A stretch of 46,601 nt of DNA from Chloroflexota bacterium (GCA_020629055.1 JAHDEB010000003.1:1-46601), one strand, 5' to 3'. Positions 7,939 through 16,766 are shown, counted from the first letter of the stretch. Numbers and translations are program-made. Notes: a model not told the origin generated them from the sequence alone.

Positions 7939-9315
7939 CTAGTTGTTCCAGCCTGTGTATTTAGCACACGCTTGCTCAATGTCTTTTGCCGCTTTTTCTA
8001 CGCGGGCGGTGACATCAAGATTTTCGGCCGATTGCAAGTCTTGCAACAGTACCGCATGAAGCTGCTGATACTCTGTGTAGCAAGGTGTTTGAATGCGTGG
8101 TTCACCGATTTCGCGCAAACCTTGAGCATATAACTGTTGCGGATACTCGTTGTACTCTGGCAATTCGTTTAGCGTGTCAAAACGTGCAGGTAGCTGACGG
8201 TTGTTGTCGTAGTAAACACGAGAACCTTCTGCACCGGTCATGTATTTGATCAGGGCAGCAGCTACATCTTTGTGTTCTGAATTAGGCGAAACGCCATAAT
8301 GCCAAGAACCGGTGTGGCAAAGCTGATCTCCACCTTCCATGTATGGGATACCGGTTACGCCGTAGTTAAAGTCTCCATCTGGATACAGACGGTTGATCGT
8401 ACCGATCGCGTTGTCAGGATGGATAACGAATGCACTTTGACGTGTGAAGAAGATGTCTGGAATTGACTCGATCGGAGTTACAGCACGATCACCAAAATGC
8501 ATGTCACGATAAGCTTGATAGCCTTCGATCGCTTCTGGTGTATCTAGGTAACCTACGAATGAGATCGCATCTGGTCCCATACCAGCAAATGTGGGTGTTC
8601 CACGTTTGCCCGCACTACGACGGATGATGCCTTGTTCGTAGTCGCCGGTCCAAGTTCCTTGACCCCAACGCATACCCCAAACTTCTGGCGTTCCGTCACC
8701 ATCTGCGTCTGTTTGGGTCTTATCCCAAGCATCCCAAGCTTCTTGGATGGTCCATCCATTGAGCTCTTGTGGTGGTACAACACCGGCCGCATCAGTCATG
8801 TCTTGGTTGTAAACCATCAAAGAACAGCTCTGTTGCATGGCGGGGGTCATAAATTTGCCAAGGTATGATCCTTCTTCAACCGTAGCTGGCAAAAATTCTG
8901 ACAATTCCTCTTCAGTGAAATATTCTTCTAGCGAAATGATGACTTCGTTATAGGAATAATGCTTAATGTCCGGTCCGTCAGCTTGGAAGATGTCAAAATC
9001 AGCTCCCGCAGCGACTGAACTTTCAATTTTCGGGAACAGCTCAGAAAATGGAGTCACATCGAGCTCAATGGTTACATTGGCGTATTGTGGTTCCGCAGCT
9101 TTCCATGCTTCAAATACTTCGTTATAGGCAACTGCGTCATCAGGGCCACAGCACAAGACGAACTTGAGGGTGATGGCTTCACCGTCTGTAAACCCACTGT
9201 CATTGCTACCCGTTTCGGTACCTCCAGAATCTGTTGTTCCACACCCTGCTATTGCCATAGACAAAAGAAGCAAAGATAGTATGGTCAACAGTCTTGAACG
9301 TTTCTTGTTCATCAT
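7939..9315 (-). CDS. CUT1-type sugar-binding lipoprotein (extracellular solute-binding protein)
   Basis: A 458-residue exported lipoprotein. Residues 1-24 are a basic, Leu-rich signal and AIAGC forms a lipobox with the acylated Cys25, followed by a short Ser/Gly/Thr-rich linker. The body has the layout of a family 1 (MalE-like) binding protein. AGGAGG lies 7 nt before the first of two consecutive ATG codons, a strong start. It delivers substrate to the permeases encoded downstream. Its codon use is visibly more optimised than its neighbours', which fits high expression, as do the two hairpins downstream. Ligand unknown; nearby nucleoside hydrolases suggest a nucleoside or ribosyl compound. 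Confidence 0.92.
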   Translation of the reverse strand: MMNKKRSRLLTILSLLLLSMAIAGCGTTDSGGTETGSNDSGFTDGEAITLKFVLCCGPDDAVAYNEVFEAWKAAEPQYANVTIELDVTPFSELFPKIESSVAAGADFDIFQADGPDIKHYSYNEVIISLEEYFTEEELSEFLPATVEEGSYLGKFMTPAMQQSCSLMVYNQDMTDAAGVVPPQELNGWTIQEAWDAWDKTQTDADGDGTPEVWGMRWGQGTWTGDYEQGIIRRSAGKRGTPTFAGMGPDAISFVGYLDTPEAIEGYQAYRDMHFGDRAVTPIESIPDIFFTRQSAFVIHPDNAIGTINRLYPDGDFNYGVTGIPYMEGGDQLCHTGSWHYGVSPNSEHKDVAAALIKYMTGAEGSRVYYDNNRQLPARFDTLNELPEYNEYPQQLYAQGLREIGEPRIQTPCYTEYQQLHAVLLQDLQSAENLDVTARVEKAAKDIEQACAKYTGWNN

Positions 9316-9432
9316 TCAATTTCCTCCTAGGATTTAATTTGTTGGGGAGCCCTTTGATAAAACTCGCCAACTAACCAACTAACATCTGAAAATTGCATGG
9401 GCTCAGCCTATAAAGGTTTTAAACTTTCGTTT

Positions 9433-9840
9433 TTAACCTTCTATGATTTTTACAAGGACGCGTCGATTGCGTGGCCCATCAAAATCGTAGAGAAACAAGC
9501 CTTGAGAATGACCGAGTACGAGTTCTCCATTTTCAATCAGAACAGTTTCACTGTTGCCAATTAGGGTTGCTTTAATATGCCCAGCAGCATCTGCAGGGGT
9601 ATCAAAAATATGGTGGAAATCTGTACGGGTCGGAACCAGCCGCCGAACATCTTCAACGATGTCTTGCATCGTTGCTTCGTCAAGATAACTATTGATCGTA
9701 ATGGCAGCTGTAGTATGTGGGATAACGAGAAAGCAGACGCCCGATTTTACCCCGCTGTTGCGGATGATTTCTTGCACCTGATCAGTGACGAGGTTCATAC
9801 TGTCCCCTTTGGGGGTTGCTACGGATATCGTATTATGCAT
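9433..9840 (-). CDS. YjbQ/UPF0047 family protein
   Basis: A 135-residue single-domain protein matching the UPF0047 (YjbQ) family in length and motifs: PHTTAAITIN around residues 41-50, DAAGHIKATLIG, and LFLYDFDGPRNR near the C-terminus. The conserved His residues suggest a metal-binding trimer as in known structures. Members have been linked to a weak secondary thiamine-phosphate synthase activity, but the physiological role is unsettled. It is the first gene of the minus-strand transporter and nucleoside-hydrolase run and may be co-transcribed with it (117-nt gap to the lipoprotein gene). Confidence 0.9.
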   Translation of the reverse strand: MHNTISVATPKGDSMNLVTDQVQEIIRNSGVKSGVCFLVIPHTTAAITINSYLDEATMQDIVEDVRRLVPTRTDFHHIFDTPADAAGHIKATLIGNSETVLIENGELVLGHSQGLFLYDFDGPRNRRVLVKIIEG

Positions 9841-10150
9841 AAGGAGAGTTTCCTTTCAGGTGAATGTACCCCGAATCAAAGGGGCATCTTGTTAAAAAAT
9901 TCATCACGAATGATGATCGCATCGCAAATAGGGACGAACTTAGTTTAGATCGAAACCGCAAATTGGTTCTATTTGTGAACCAGTACAATACCATAGCCCA
10001 TTTTGTCGAACCGAGCAACAAAGAAATTTCCGTTACCGGTGCCATTTGAATTTATCGGTCCAAATGGATTGGGGCTCGTACTTTATGCCTTTTTGCACCT
10101 TCAAGTTGTTCTATGCCACTCCGGCCAGGTCCAGTGGTATCAACTAAAAA
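9841..10150. other. Intergenic region upstream of the YjbQ gene
   Basis: No gene is seen. A hairpin CCATTTG/CAAATGG spans 10042-10067 with a 12-nt loop and may close the exporter operon that ends at 10151. A small inverted pair GGTTC/GAACC lies around 9964-9980. The promoter of the minus-strand YjbQ and transporter run should lie here, but I could not find a convincing -35/-10 pair. Confidence 0.35.
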
Positions 10151-11494
10151 TCAAACTGAATCAGCAGATGATTTTAGCCGATAGGTTTGCTGTTGCCGCC
10201 ACCATAAAATACAGCCACCCGCTAATAATGGAAGCAGACTGATTAATGCCAAAATAAACGGTGAATTGTTCCCAGCAACACGAACTGCACGGTTGCTGCC
10301 TAGCAGTAAGGTTTCATCATCTGTACGGAGTTGAACTGAAAAATTGCGATTGTTACTTTCAAGCGGCAAGCGGTATGCTACAAAATCGACCCGTGGCGTT
10401 TCAAAGGGTGTGTTGCTGTTGTACTCTAAAATCTCGTAGCCTAATCGGCCGCCAGGGCTTTGTTTAACCGTATAAGGTTGCAGTGGAATCTGTCCTAAGA
10501 CTTGGCCGTTGTTGACCTGCTCTAAGACCGCGTTATCAATTGGTTCACCAGCTACCCAAGTCCACTCGCCTACCTGTCCAGTTGAAACATCTTGAGGATC
10601 TTGTAGGCGGGCATATGAAACGGCCGGGTATTCACGAGAGACAAAGGGCTTGAGATAGACGGATGAATTCTCTCTACCCAAAATCGCCCCTTCTAAATCA
10701 TTCGACTGTTCAGGGAACGTCCAACGTTGCTCGGGAATAACTTCATACCCTACTGCAGTGCGTCGAGGGGAGAACACGACCAAGTCTCGTTCACTCTTGG
10801 GCACAATAGATCCGTCGGCCGCTCGGGTTCTAATCCGATAGTTGCCGGGATCTAATTTAATAGGGAATCCACTGTTTAAGCCGGTGCTAAACGTAGTCGG
10901 TGCAGGCGGCTCGATTGGACCTTCAGGAAAAAGATTCGGATCGACACCTTTTTTCTGAGCTTCACGGGCGGCGTCTAGCCATGCTTGGCGAGCATCTTCA
11001 TAAGCCCAGACAGCATCGCGGTAGGCGATCTGATCAGCTTCGAATTGTGCATTGGCCACTTCAGCCTCTTCGCCAATAAATAGGGTCGGCTTGCTAGAGC
11101 TGCCACGTCCTTGGAAAAAATGAATCGTGTAGGTGACTTGTTCAATTGTCTCTACCGTTTGTAATCCGCTTATGATTTCTAATTCACCCTCGACCACTTC
11201 ATTCAGAATGCCCCAAGAAGCGCGATAATCGTTGGTGATGGGCCAATAGTAAATACTGGTAATGCGGGGGGAAACGATACTTGTTTCAGTCGACATCAGA
11301 TAGATTGTGTCGACAGTAGGTGGTGCAAATGTGCCAATGACCGCATCTGGTATCCCGGCGTTAATTCCATAAACAAATGACCTCTGCCGATCAATCGCCT
11401 CTTGGGCAAATACGAGTGGAGGCATCGCCAAGATGAAGAGGATGATCGTAAGGCTCCACTTTGATCGTTGCTTGAATAAGGTTCTTAAACTCAT
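10151..11494 (-). CDS. Secreted, C-terminally membrane-anchored protein of unknown function, partner of ABC-2 exporter
   Basis: I do not recognise the family. The 447-residue product starts with a signal peptide (basic MSLRTLFKQRSKW, then a hydrophobic stretch ending near PPLVFAQ). It has a long polar, beta-rich extracytoplasmic body, a charged segment with ADQIAYRDAVWAYEDARQA near the middle, and one C-terminal membrane helix (FILALISLLPLLAGG) followed by a basic tail. The frame opens 33 codons further upstream, but the ATG at 11494 overlaps the permease stop (ATGA) as in the preceding gene pair, so I start there. It is probably co-translated with the exporter and may be its extracytoplasmic accessory or cargo-handling subunit. 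Confidence 0.7.
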   Translation of the reverse strand: MSLRTLFKQRSKWSLTIILFILAMPPLVFAQEAIDRQRSFVYGINAGIPDAVIGTFAPPTVDTIYLMSTETSIVSPRITSIYYWPITNDYRASWGILNEVVEGELEIISGLQTVETIEQVTYTIHFFQGRGSSSKPTLFIGEEAEVANAQFEADQIAYRDAVWAYEDARQAWLDAAREAQKKGVDPNLFPEGPIEPPAPTTFSTGLNSGFPIKLDPGNYRIRTRAADGSIVPKSERDLVVFSPRRTAVGYEVIPEQRWTFPEQSNDLEGAILGRENSSVYLKPFVSREYPAVSYARLQDPQDVSTGQVGEWTWVAGEPIDNAVLEQVNNGQVLGQIPLQPYTVKQSPGGRLGYEILEYNSNTPFETPRVDFVAYRLPLESNNRNFSVQLRTDDETLLLGSNRAVRVAGNNSPFILALISLLPLLAGGCILWWRQQQTYRLKSSADSV

Positions 11495-12351
11495 GGCAAT
11501 ACCCCTTTGCGATGCAGCATACGTACGGCCGCAAATAACCAGACGGCCGTTGCGACGAGCGAGATTCCGATTTGTTTGAGCAGTTGCGCCCAATCATTAT
11601 TTAACGAAGAGGTTAGGATGATATCTAGCATACGAATGGGTGATAGCCAAGATAAAATCGACTGTAGGCTGGCCAAGATTGACCGAATGAACAAGAGTGC
11701 ATCGAAGAACCGACTTGTGGGTGGGATGTTGAGCAATGCGGTATACGCTGACTGTAAACCGAGCAAGATAAGGATCCCTGCAACCAAGATTAGGACGGCC
11801 GCCCGGGCCGACGGAGCCGCGGCCGATACGAACAAGCCGAAGGCCAGTGCGACAGCAACCGCAAAAATCGTCGGGATAACGGCCCACAGCAAAACGGTCG
11901 GCAAGACAAAATTTGTGGCCCATACCAGCAGCAATAAGACCGGCAGTGTGAGTACCACAAAAAAGACGTAGACCAACAGGCCGGTGATGAAGTTGCCACC
12001 GATCAGGATCGGTTCATCGATCGGGGCGAAAAAGAGGACTTGTAGAGAGCCCTGTTCGCGCGGCCGGGCGATTGATAGGGTGGCTTCGACCGCCACAAAC
12101 AGCATCGCCAATGTCAACGCAAACTGTAGTGGAAATAAAAATGGTTGTGAGATGACGTTTAAATCGCTTTCACCCACAAAGCGGACCGAATTAAAAATTA
12201 ACAAGGCTGCAATGCCCACAGATACGGTAGCTGCGATATAGATGCCCCAGCCAAAAAGTGAGTCACGTGATTGTTGGGTGGCAATTCTGCGGATTGTGTG
12301 CCAGCGAAGAAAGCCAGCCCGATTGTGTGTTTTAGTTAGATCTGCACTCAT
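11491..12351 (-). CDS. ABC-2 type transporter permease
   Basis: A 286-residue integral membrane protein with about six hydrophobic helices and the ABC-2 hallmark of an N-terminal polar segment before the first helix. The stretch IARPREQGSLQVLFFAPID matches the region of ABC-2/CcmB-like permeases that couples to the ATPase (E-x-G-x-L-x-x-L-x-x-x-P). It overlaps the ATPase gene upstream and the secreted-protein gene downstream by 4 nt each, so the three are translationally coupled. Direction of transport is export by family; cargo unknown. Confidence 0.85.
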   Translation of the reverse strand: MSADLTKTHNRAGFLRWHTIRRIATQQSRDSLFGWGIYIAATVSVGIAALLIFNSVRFVGESDLNVISQPFLFPLQFALTLAMLFVAVEATLSIARPREQGSLQVLFFAPIDEPILIGGNFITGLLVYVFFVVLTLPVLLLLVWATNFVLPTVLLWAVIPTIFAVAVALAFGLFVSAAAPSARAAVLILVAGILILLGLQSAYTALLNIPPTSRFFDALLFIRSILASLQSILSWLSPIRMLDIILTSSLNNDWAQLLKQIGISLVATAVWLFAAVRMLHRKGVLP

Positions 12352-13286
12352 TCGGCACCTGCGAGCTGTTGAACGTTCTGGTTGGTAACTGTAACAAAAG
12401 CTTCTTCAAGACTGATTTCCTCCATCTCCATCGTTACGAGTATGCCCCCGGTAGCCACGACCGCCTGAAAAATATCTGGGCGGGCATCACGGCCGCTTTC
12501 TAAATGTAGTGTGATTCTATTTTCTCGGGTTTCGATCTTTTTTACTTCAGCAATCGCTTGAAGCTGAGCGGGTAGAGACTCCGGTATTTCCAACAGTTCG
12601 ATATGAAGCACATTGGTGTCGCCGATGCGCGATCGAATCCCGTTGATACTATCTTCAACCAGTAAGCGACCCTGATGTAAGATGCCGATTCGATTGGCCG
12701 AGCGTTCAACTTCGGAGAGGATGTGGCTTGAAATTAAGACCGCTCCTCCCTCTTCCCTGTGCTCATCGATCACGGCACGCACCTGGCGAATGCCAAAGGG
12801 GTCTAACCCGCTGACCGGTTCATCTAAGATCAGCAAATCTGGGGTGTGGATGAGGGCTCGAATTAAACTTAATTTTTGACGCATACCGCGAGAGTAAGCT
12901 GAGGCCAATGCGTGACGGGCATCCCAAAGATCTAGCGCGTTGAAAAGTTTTTCCATGCGCGCTTCAGGCTGTTTAACATGGTTTAGGTCTGCAAAAAAAC
13001 GAACAAGCTCCCAAGCTGTCATTCGATTGGCCGGTGGCGGCTCCTCTGCCACAACCCCGATGCGCCGTTTTAAGGCGATGATGTCATCTGTTATCGGCTC
13101 GTCAAACAGAAAAACTCGACCTTCGGTGGGTTTGAGCAGCCCGAGCAGCAAACGGATCGTGGTGGTTTTACCGGCACCGTTTGGCCCCAAAAATCCGTAT
13201 ATTTCGCCAGGGGCAAGATTTAGATTTAAATCATGCACTGCAATTTTTGAATCATAAGATTTGCTAAGATTCTCGGTTCGTAACAT
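12348..13286 (-). CDS. ABC-2 exporter ATP-binding protein
   Basis: A 312-residue nucleotide-binding subunit. The Walker A is GPNGAGKTT at residues 34-42, the signature region is SRGMRQKLSL from residue 132, and the Walker B is LLILDEP at residues 151-157, followed by the D-loop and the switch His (SSHIL). A C-terminal domain of about 90 residues follows, common in ABC-2 drug, polysaccharide or lipid exporters. The signature has SRGMRQ instead of LSGGQ, a frequent variant in this subfamily. It is the first gene of the exporter operon, divergent from the YesL-like gene. It is unlikely to power the CUT1 importers, which use a different ATPase class. Confidence 0.95.
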   Translation of the reverse strand: MLRTENLSKSYDSKIAVHDLNLNLAPGEIYGFLGPNGAGKTTTIRLLLGLLKPTEGRVFLFDEPITDDIIALKRRIGVVAEEPPPANRMTAWELVRFFADLNHVKQPEARMEKLFNALDLWDARHALASAYSRGMRQKLSLIRALIHTPDLLILDEPVSGLDPFGIRQVRAVIDEHREEGGAVLISSHILSEVERSANRIGILHQGRLLVEDSINGIRSRIGDTNVLHIELLEIPESLPAQLQAIAEVKKIETRENRITLHLESGRDARPDIFQAVVATGGILVTMEMEEISLEEAFVTVTNQNVQQLAGAE

Positions 13287-13330
13287 TCGGAAAGACCTTG
13301 ATCGATAATTAGTTAATGTGCTCGGCGCGT

Positions 13331-13357
13331 ATTGTACACGTTTTTATTTGATGGCAA
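13331..13357 (-). promoter_or_regulatory. Possible promoter of the ABC-2 exporter operon
   Basis: On the minus strand TTGCCA (13357-13352) and TACAAT (13336-13331) are separated by 15 nt, about 45 nt before the ATPase start codon. The spacer is shorter than the usual 16-18 nt, so this is only a candidate. Confidence 0.3.
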
Positions 13358-13446
13358 ACCATAGTTTAATTTAAGCATCCTCACATTCTGCGGCCGGTTT
13401 TTTTCAGGGGACAATTTAATCTATTGTGATATGATCTCCCATCATT

Positions 13447-14088
13447 ATGGCTTGGACAATTGTAACTATCTCTGCACGGCTGTTTTATCGGCGATTAGGC
13501 ATCTTTCTAGGGGCAAACGTCCTTTGGATTTTAACCAGCTTGCCCATTGTTACACTACCGGCCGCTACCGCTGGTTTGTTTTATGTGGTCAGCCGTGTCA
13601 TCGCCGACGAGCGGGATTTAGAGCTAGAAGAAGCGACAATAAGTGATTTTTGGGTCGGCTTTCGAGGGTATTGGCAATCATTTTCTTGGCTTACGTTTTT
13701 TAATTTGGTGATATTTTTGCTGTTGGGCTATTCAGCGGTTTTTTATTGGCGGAGTAGTGTCGAGCCGTTGAGCTGGTTGGTGGGGCCGCTGATCATTTTG
13801 TTTGTTACGTTTTCGGCGATGCAGCTTTATGTTTTTCCACTGCGTCTGGTCTATCAAGCCGATTCTACGTGGAATATTTTTCGAAGAGCATTTTTTTTGG
13901 TCTTATCCCGGCCGATGGACAGCATTTTACTGGTGATTTGGCAGCTTATGTTGACCGTCGTTTGTTTTGCGCTGGGTGGTCCCGTGCTCTTCCTACTTTT
14001 TTCAGCCCTCGCCTTGCTGCAAACATATATGTTGCGTGTTATTCGCATTGATCGTGGCGAGATTCCACCCGCGAAGGCACCCGCCTAG
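13447..14088 (+). CDS. YesL/DUF624-like membrane protein
   Basis: A 213-residue protein with about five or six hydrophobic segments. The N-terminal region NVLWILTSLPIVTLPAATAG matches the characteristic start of the DUF624 (YesL) family, small membrane proteins usually encoded beside carbohydrate ABC transporters and of unknown function. It is divergent from the exporter operon, 160 nt away, and 77 nt upstream of a nucleoside hydrolase on the same strand, with which it may be co-transcribed. No clear ribosome site precedes the ATG; a TATGAT 11 nt upstream would give a very short leader. Confidence 0.7.
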   Translation: MAWTIVTISARLFYRRLGIFLGANVLWILTSLPIVTLPAATAGLFYVVSRVIADERDLELEEATISDFWVGFRGYWQSFSWLTFFNLVIFLLLGYSAVFYWRSSVEPLSWLVGPLIILFVTFSAMQLYVFPLRLVYQADSTWNIFRRAFFLVLSRPMDSILLVIWQLMLTVVCFALGGPVLFLLFSALALLQTYMLRVIRIDRGEIPPAKAPA

Positions 14089-14165
14089 TGTTTTGTTATT
14101 TTCGTGTCACAATTTGATTCATAAAGAGATCTATTAACGCCTACAGGGATTATATGGAGGTAAAA

Positions 14166-15125
14166 ATGAAGTTTCCTGAAATATCAGCTTCGACCCGTCT
14201 TGAAAGATTACAGCCCCCAAAAGGGAAGGTGCGCATGGTGCTGGACACCGACACCTACAATGAAATTGATGACCAGTTTGCGATCGCTTATGCGTTGCTT
14301 TCACCGGAGCAAATGTCAGTAGAAGCACTTTACGCAGCCCCATTTTTCAACGATAGGGCAAGCAGCCCTGGCGATGGGATGGAGAAGAGTTACGATGAGA
14401 TTCTGCGCCTTTTGGATCGGTTAGATATGCCGGCCGAAAATCTTGCTTACCGTGGGTCAAATGGATTTTTGTCTGACTATGAAACTCCTTTTCACAACGA
14501 TGCGGTCCAAGACCTAATTGACCGTGCAATGCGTTCTGCCGACCCCCTTTACGTGGTTGCGATTGGTGCGCTGACAAATATCGCTTCGGCCATTTTAATC
14601 GAACCGAAAATTATTGAGAAAATTATCGTTGTTTGGTTAGGCGGTAATGCGTTGCACTGGCCAAATACGATTGAATTTAATCTTTCAGGGGATGTTTTGG
14701 CCGCCAGACTGGTCTTGGATTGTGGCGTTCCACTTGTGCTGATCCCATGTCAGGGGGTAACCACCCATCTACGCAGCACCGTATCTGAAATTGAACTGTA
14801 TGTTCAGGGCAAAGGGGCGATTGGGGACTATTTGGCTGAAACGTTCAAAGAATACAGCGATGACCATTTCGCATGGTCAAAAGAAATTTGGGACGTTGTG
14901 GCGATCGCCTATTTAATTAATGCGGATTGGCTCCCATCGCATATCGTTTCAAGCCCGATTATTAGCCAACAAACGGCCGGAGACGTCGTGAATCGCAAGC
15001 CGGACGATTGGCGCAAGCATCAGTTGACTTGGAGCTTTGACCATTCGCGCCACCCGATCCGCTGCGCCTATTATGTGCACCGAGATCCGATTTTCCGTGA
15101 TATGTTTACGAAATTGGACCGGTAG
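14166..15125 (+). CDS. Divergent IUNH-family nucleoside hydrolase (NEIDDQ type)
   Basis: A 319-residue protein with the nucleoside-hydrolase N-terminal metal cluster in the variant form DTDTYNEIDDQ (residues 27-37). The middle segment EFNLSGDVLAARL stands where family members have FNIWxDPEAA, and IWDVVAIAYL stands where they have HDPLAV, so the active-site Asn/Asp pattern is partly replaced. It keeps VAIGALTNIASAI. GGAGG lies 5 nt before the ATG at 14166; an ATG 12 nt earlier overlaps this ribosome site and is rejected. The altered motifs suggest a changed nucleoside or a different ribosyl substrate. Confidence 0.85.
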   Translation: MKFPEISASTRLERLQPPKGKVRMVLDTDTYNEIDDQFAIAYALLSPEQMSVEALYAAPFFNDRASSPGDGMEKSYDEILRLLDRLDMPAENLAYRGSNGFLSDYETPFHNDAVQDLIDRAMRSADPLYVVAIGALTNIASAILIEPKIIEKIIVVWLGGNALHWPNTIEFNLSGDVLAARLVLDCGVPLVLIPCQGVTTHLRSTVSEIELYVQGKGAIGDYLAETFKEYSDDHFAWSKEIWDVVAIAYLINADWLPSHIVSSPIISQQTAGDVVNRKPDDWRKHQLTWSFDHSRHPIRCAYYVHRDPIFRDMFTKLDR

Positions 15126-15188
15126 ATGTCGGTATTCGGTGTGGCTGTATTCAGTCGGTCGGTTACTGACTAGTGCAGCTGGCCGATG

Positions 15189-16340
15189 CTACAAGTATGC
15201 TTCTCGCCAATCAGCATCTTGGGCGATGAGCGCATACACGACTAGGGTCTTAGTTAGGTGTACCAGATCAGAACAGCGCATCGTCGGGGTTTGATCAAAG
15301 TGGGATGAGGTTCCTGGAAAACCGAAAAGCATGACGTTTTGAGTAAATTGCATCGCTGAAATATCGTCGCTGCGGCTGACATAGCTTTTGTTTTCAGCTA
15401 ACTGAATCCCGTGCGCCGCTAGCTCGCCCATGCTGTCACGTGCAAAGTCAACCAGTTGGGGTGGGACAACCGCCCCTCGGGTACCGCTGCTCATGCCGGT
15501 GAAAAGCGCCCCGTCCCCAAATTGAGAAGGCTCCCCGGCATCGATTAAGATCTCTTGTTGATTCACATCACTGTTAAAAACAGCTTCAGGCAGTAGGTCT
15601 AGCGGGGTTCGATTAAGCAGCCGTAGCATCGCTCTTGAAAAGCCTTGATTCCCTTTGTCTACCGGCCCTTCTTCTTCATCGTTCAGTAGCAACACGACAT
15701 TTACCGGATAATGGGATAAGACTTGGGCGGCCAAGACCAATGCGGCACAGGTCCCTTGATTATCGATGTACCCATAAAGCTCATCGTTTTCTCGGTTCCA
15801 ACTGGCGGATATGTCATAGACGATTCGCGTCCAGCGGGGAAGAGATCCGTCAGCTGTTTCAAAAACGGTATCACCATTTTCAAGGGTGACCATTTCCCCC
15901 TCGGCCAATCGTTTTAATGGCAGCCCCTGTGTGGGTGAGCCCACGGCAACGGCCGGTCTGCGGCCGGGGGCGGCGCGGGTGACACAAAAGGGGGTGAGTG
16001 AATAGCTCGTGCCATCATAGGTTCCGGTTAAATAGCTACAGATGTCTGCATGACCGGTCAACCAAACGGGTGCCGGTTCATCTCCAATTGTGATGCCGAC
16101 AGTGCCTGAACGTCGCAGACTTGCATCAACTTTGACACGTGCGCCTTGGCCGATCTTCTGCTCCATCATCGATTGAATCAAGGGGCCTTGAACGCGCGAA
16201 ACGGTTAATGTGGGAGAATAATTATCCGAGATTTTTTTGAAAGTCTCGAAATAGGCTTCACCGGTTACAATTTCATCAAGTTTGTCCCATAGATTTGGGT
16301 AACGTTGATCGAGGGCATCTACAATCGTTTTCGCGTCCAT
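15189..16340 (-). CDS. M42-like metallo-aminopeptidase family protein
   Basis: A 383-residue cytoplasmic protein whose motif order fits the M42/M20 dinuclear-metal peptidases: TGHADICSYL (H97, D99), DNQGTCAALVL (D193, bridging), DEEEG (E222-E224), NSDVNQ (D258) and a C-terminal His in SSHFDQTPTM. It could be an aminopeptidase or deacylase. The frame extends 34 codons upstream, but AAGGAG lies 7 nt before the ATG at 16340, so I start there. It is convergent with the hydrolase at 14166 and divergent from a PfkB kinase. The region upstream of its start is unusually structured (16364-16473). The substrate is unknown; a peptide role in a nucleoside block is unexpected. Confidence 0.7.
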   Translation of the reverse strand: MDAKTIVDALDQRYPNLWDKLDEIVTGEAYFETFKKISDNYSPTLTVSRVQGPLIQSMMEQKIGQGARVKVDASLRRSGTVGITIGDEPAPVWLTGHADICSYLTGTYDGTSYSLTPFCVTRAAPGRRPAVAVGSPTQGLPLKRLAEGEMVTLENGDTVFETADGSLPRWTRIVYDISASWNRENDELYGYIDNQGTCAALVLAAQVLSHYPVNVVLLLNDEEEGPVDKGNQGFSRAMLRLLNRTPLDLLPEAVFNSDVNQQEILIDAGEPSQFGDGALFTGMSSGTRGAVVPPQLVDFARDSMGELAAHGIQLAENKSYVSRSDDISAMQFTQNVMLFGFPGTSSHFDQTPTMRCSDLVHLTKTLVVYALIAQDADWREAYL

Positions 16341-16766
16341 CGCCTTTCTCCTTTTTCTGTAGACTAGTACAAAGGGGCATAAAGAACGAACATGTTGAAA
16401 TGTGGTTAGCCCCTTTGTAGAGGGTACCGTGAGCCAATTCAACCATACCGTTACTTATGCCGCACGGTACTAGACCCTTGAGGGTATCTAAACTTTAATC
16501 CTAAACTTGCTGCGTTAAATTCGCCAGAGTACTATTAATTTTATAGATGGGCAAATTAAAGGATTGATGATTTTGGCTCTGATTAATCGATTCGATCGTC
16601 TCGAGTGATGGGGGTCCCATTTTTTTTGATGCACATCATGTCATTATCGGGTGGGGCTGCAGCTTTCTCTAGGATGGGATAGTTTTAAGAAAAAGCGACT
16701 GTTATTTCTGTTGATTAGAACCAGGGAACGAACAGTGGCATCGCGTGGGTTGGAGAAGAGTGTCGT
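16341..16766. other. Divergent intergenic region, structured half and possible terminator
   Basis: No gene is seen. The left half holds nested inverted repeats (separate entry at 16364-16473) and an ACCCT-TG-AGGGT palindrome at 16474-16485. The right half holds the symmetric ATCGATTCGAT around 16587-16596 and an ATGGG-GGT-CCCAT hairpin (16608-16620) followed by seven T, which looks like a small plus-strand terminator. A GGAG about 10 nt before the PfkB ATG at 16767 is its likely ribosome site. Promoters for both divergent genes must lie here, but I could not place them. Confidence 0.4.
16364..16473 (-). promoter_or_regulatory. Nested inverted repeats forming a possible three-way junction
   Basis: The outer arms CTAGTAC (16364-16370) and GTACTAG (16467-16473) are complementary. 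Inside them lie the 11-bp perfect pair TACAAAGGGGC (16368-16378) with GCCCCTTTGTA (16409-16419), and the 8-bp pair GTACCGTG (16424-16431) with CACGGTAC (16463-16470). Together they can fold as a Y-shaped structure in the 5' leader of the minus-strand metallopeptidase gene. It could be a regulatory leader or a repeat element; the function is unknown. Confidence 0.45.

Noticed and set aside
12348..13286. This ATPase as the missing motor of the CUT1 importers
   Set aside because: It overlaps an ABC-2 permease gene by 4 nt and has an ABC-2-type C-terminal region, not the regulatory domain of MalK-like ATPases.
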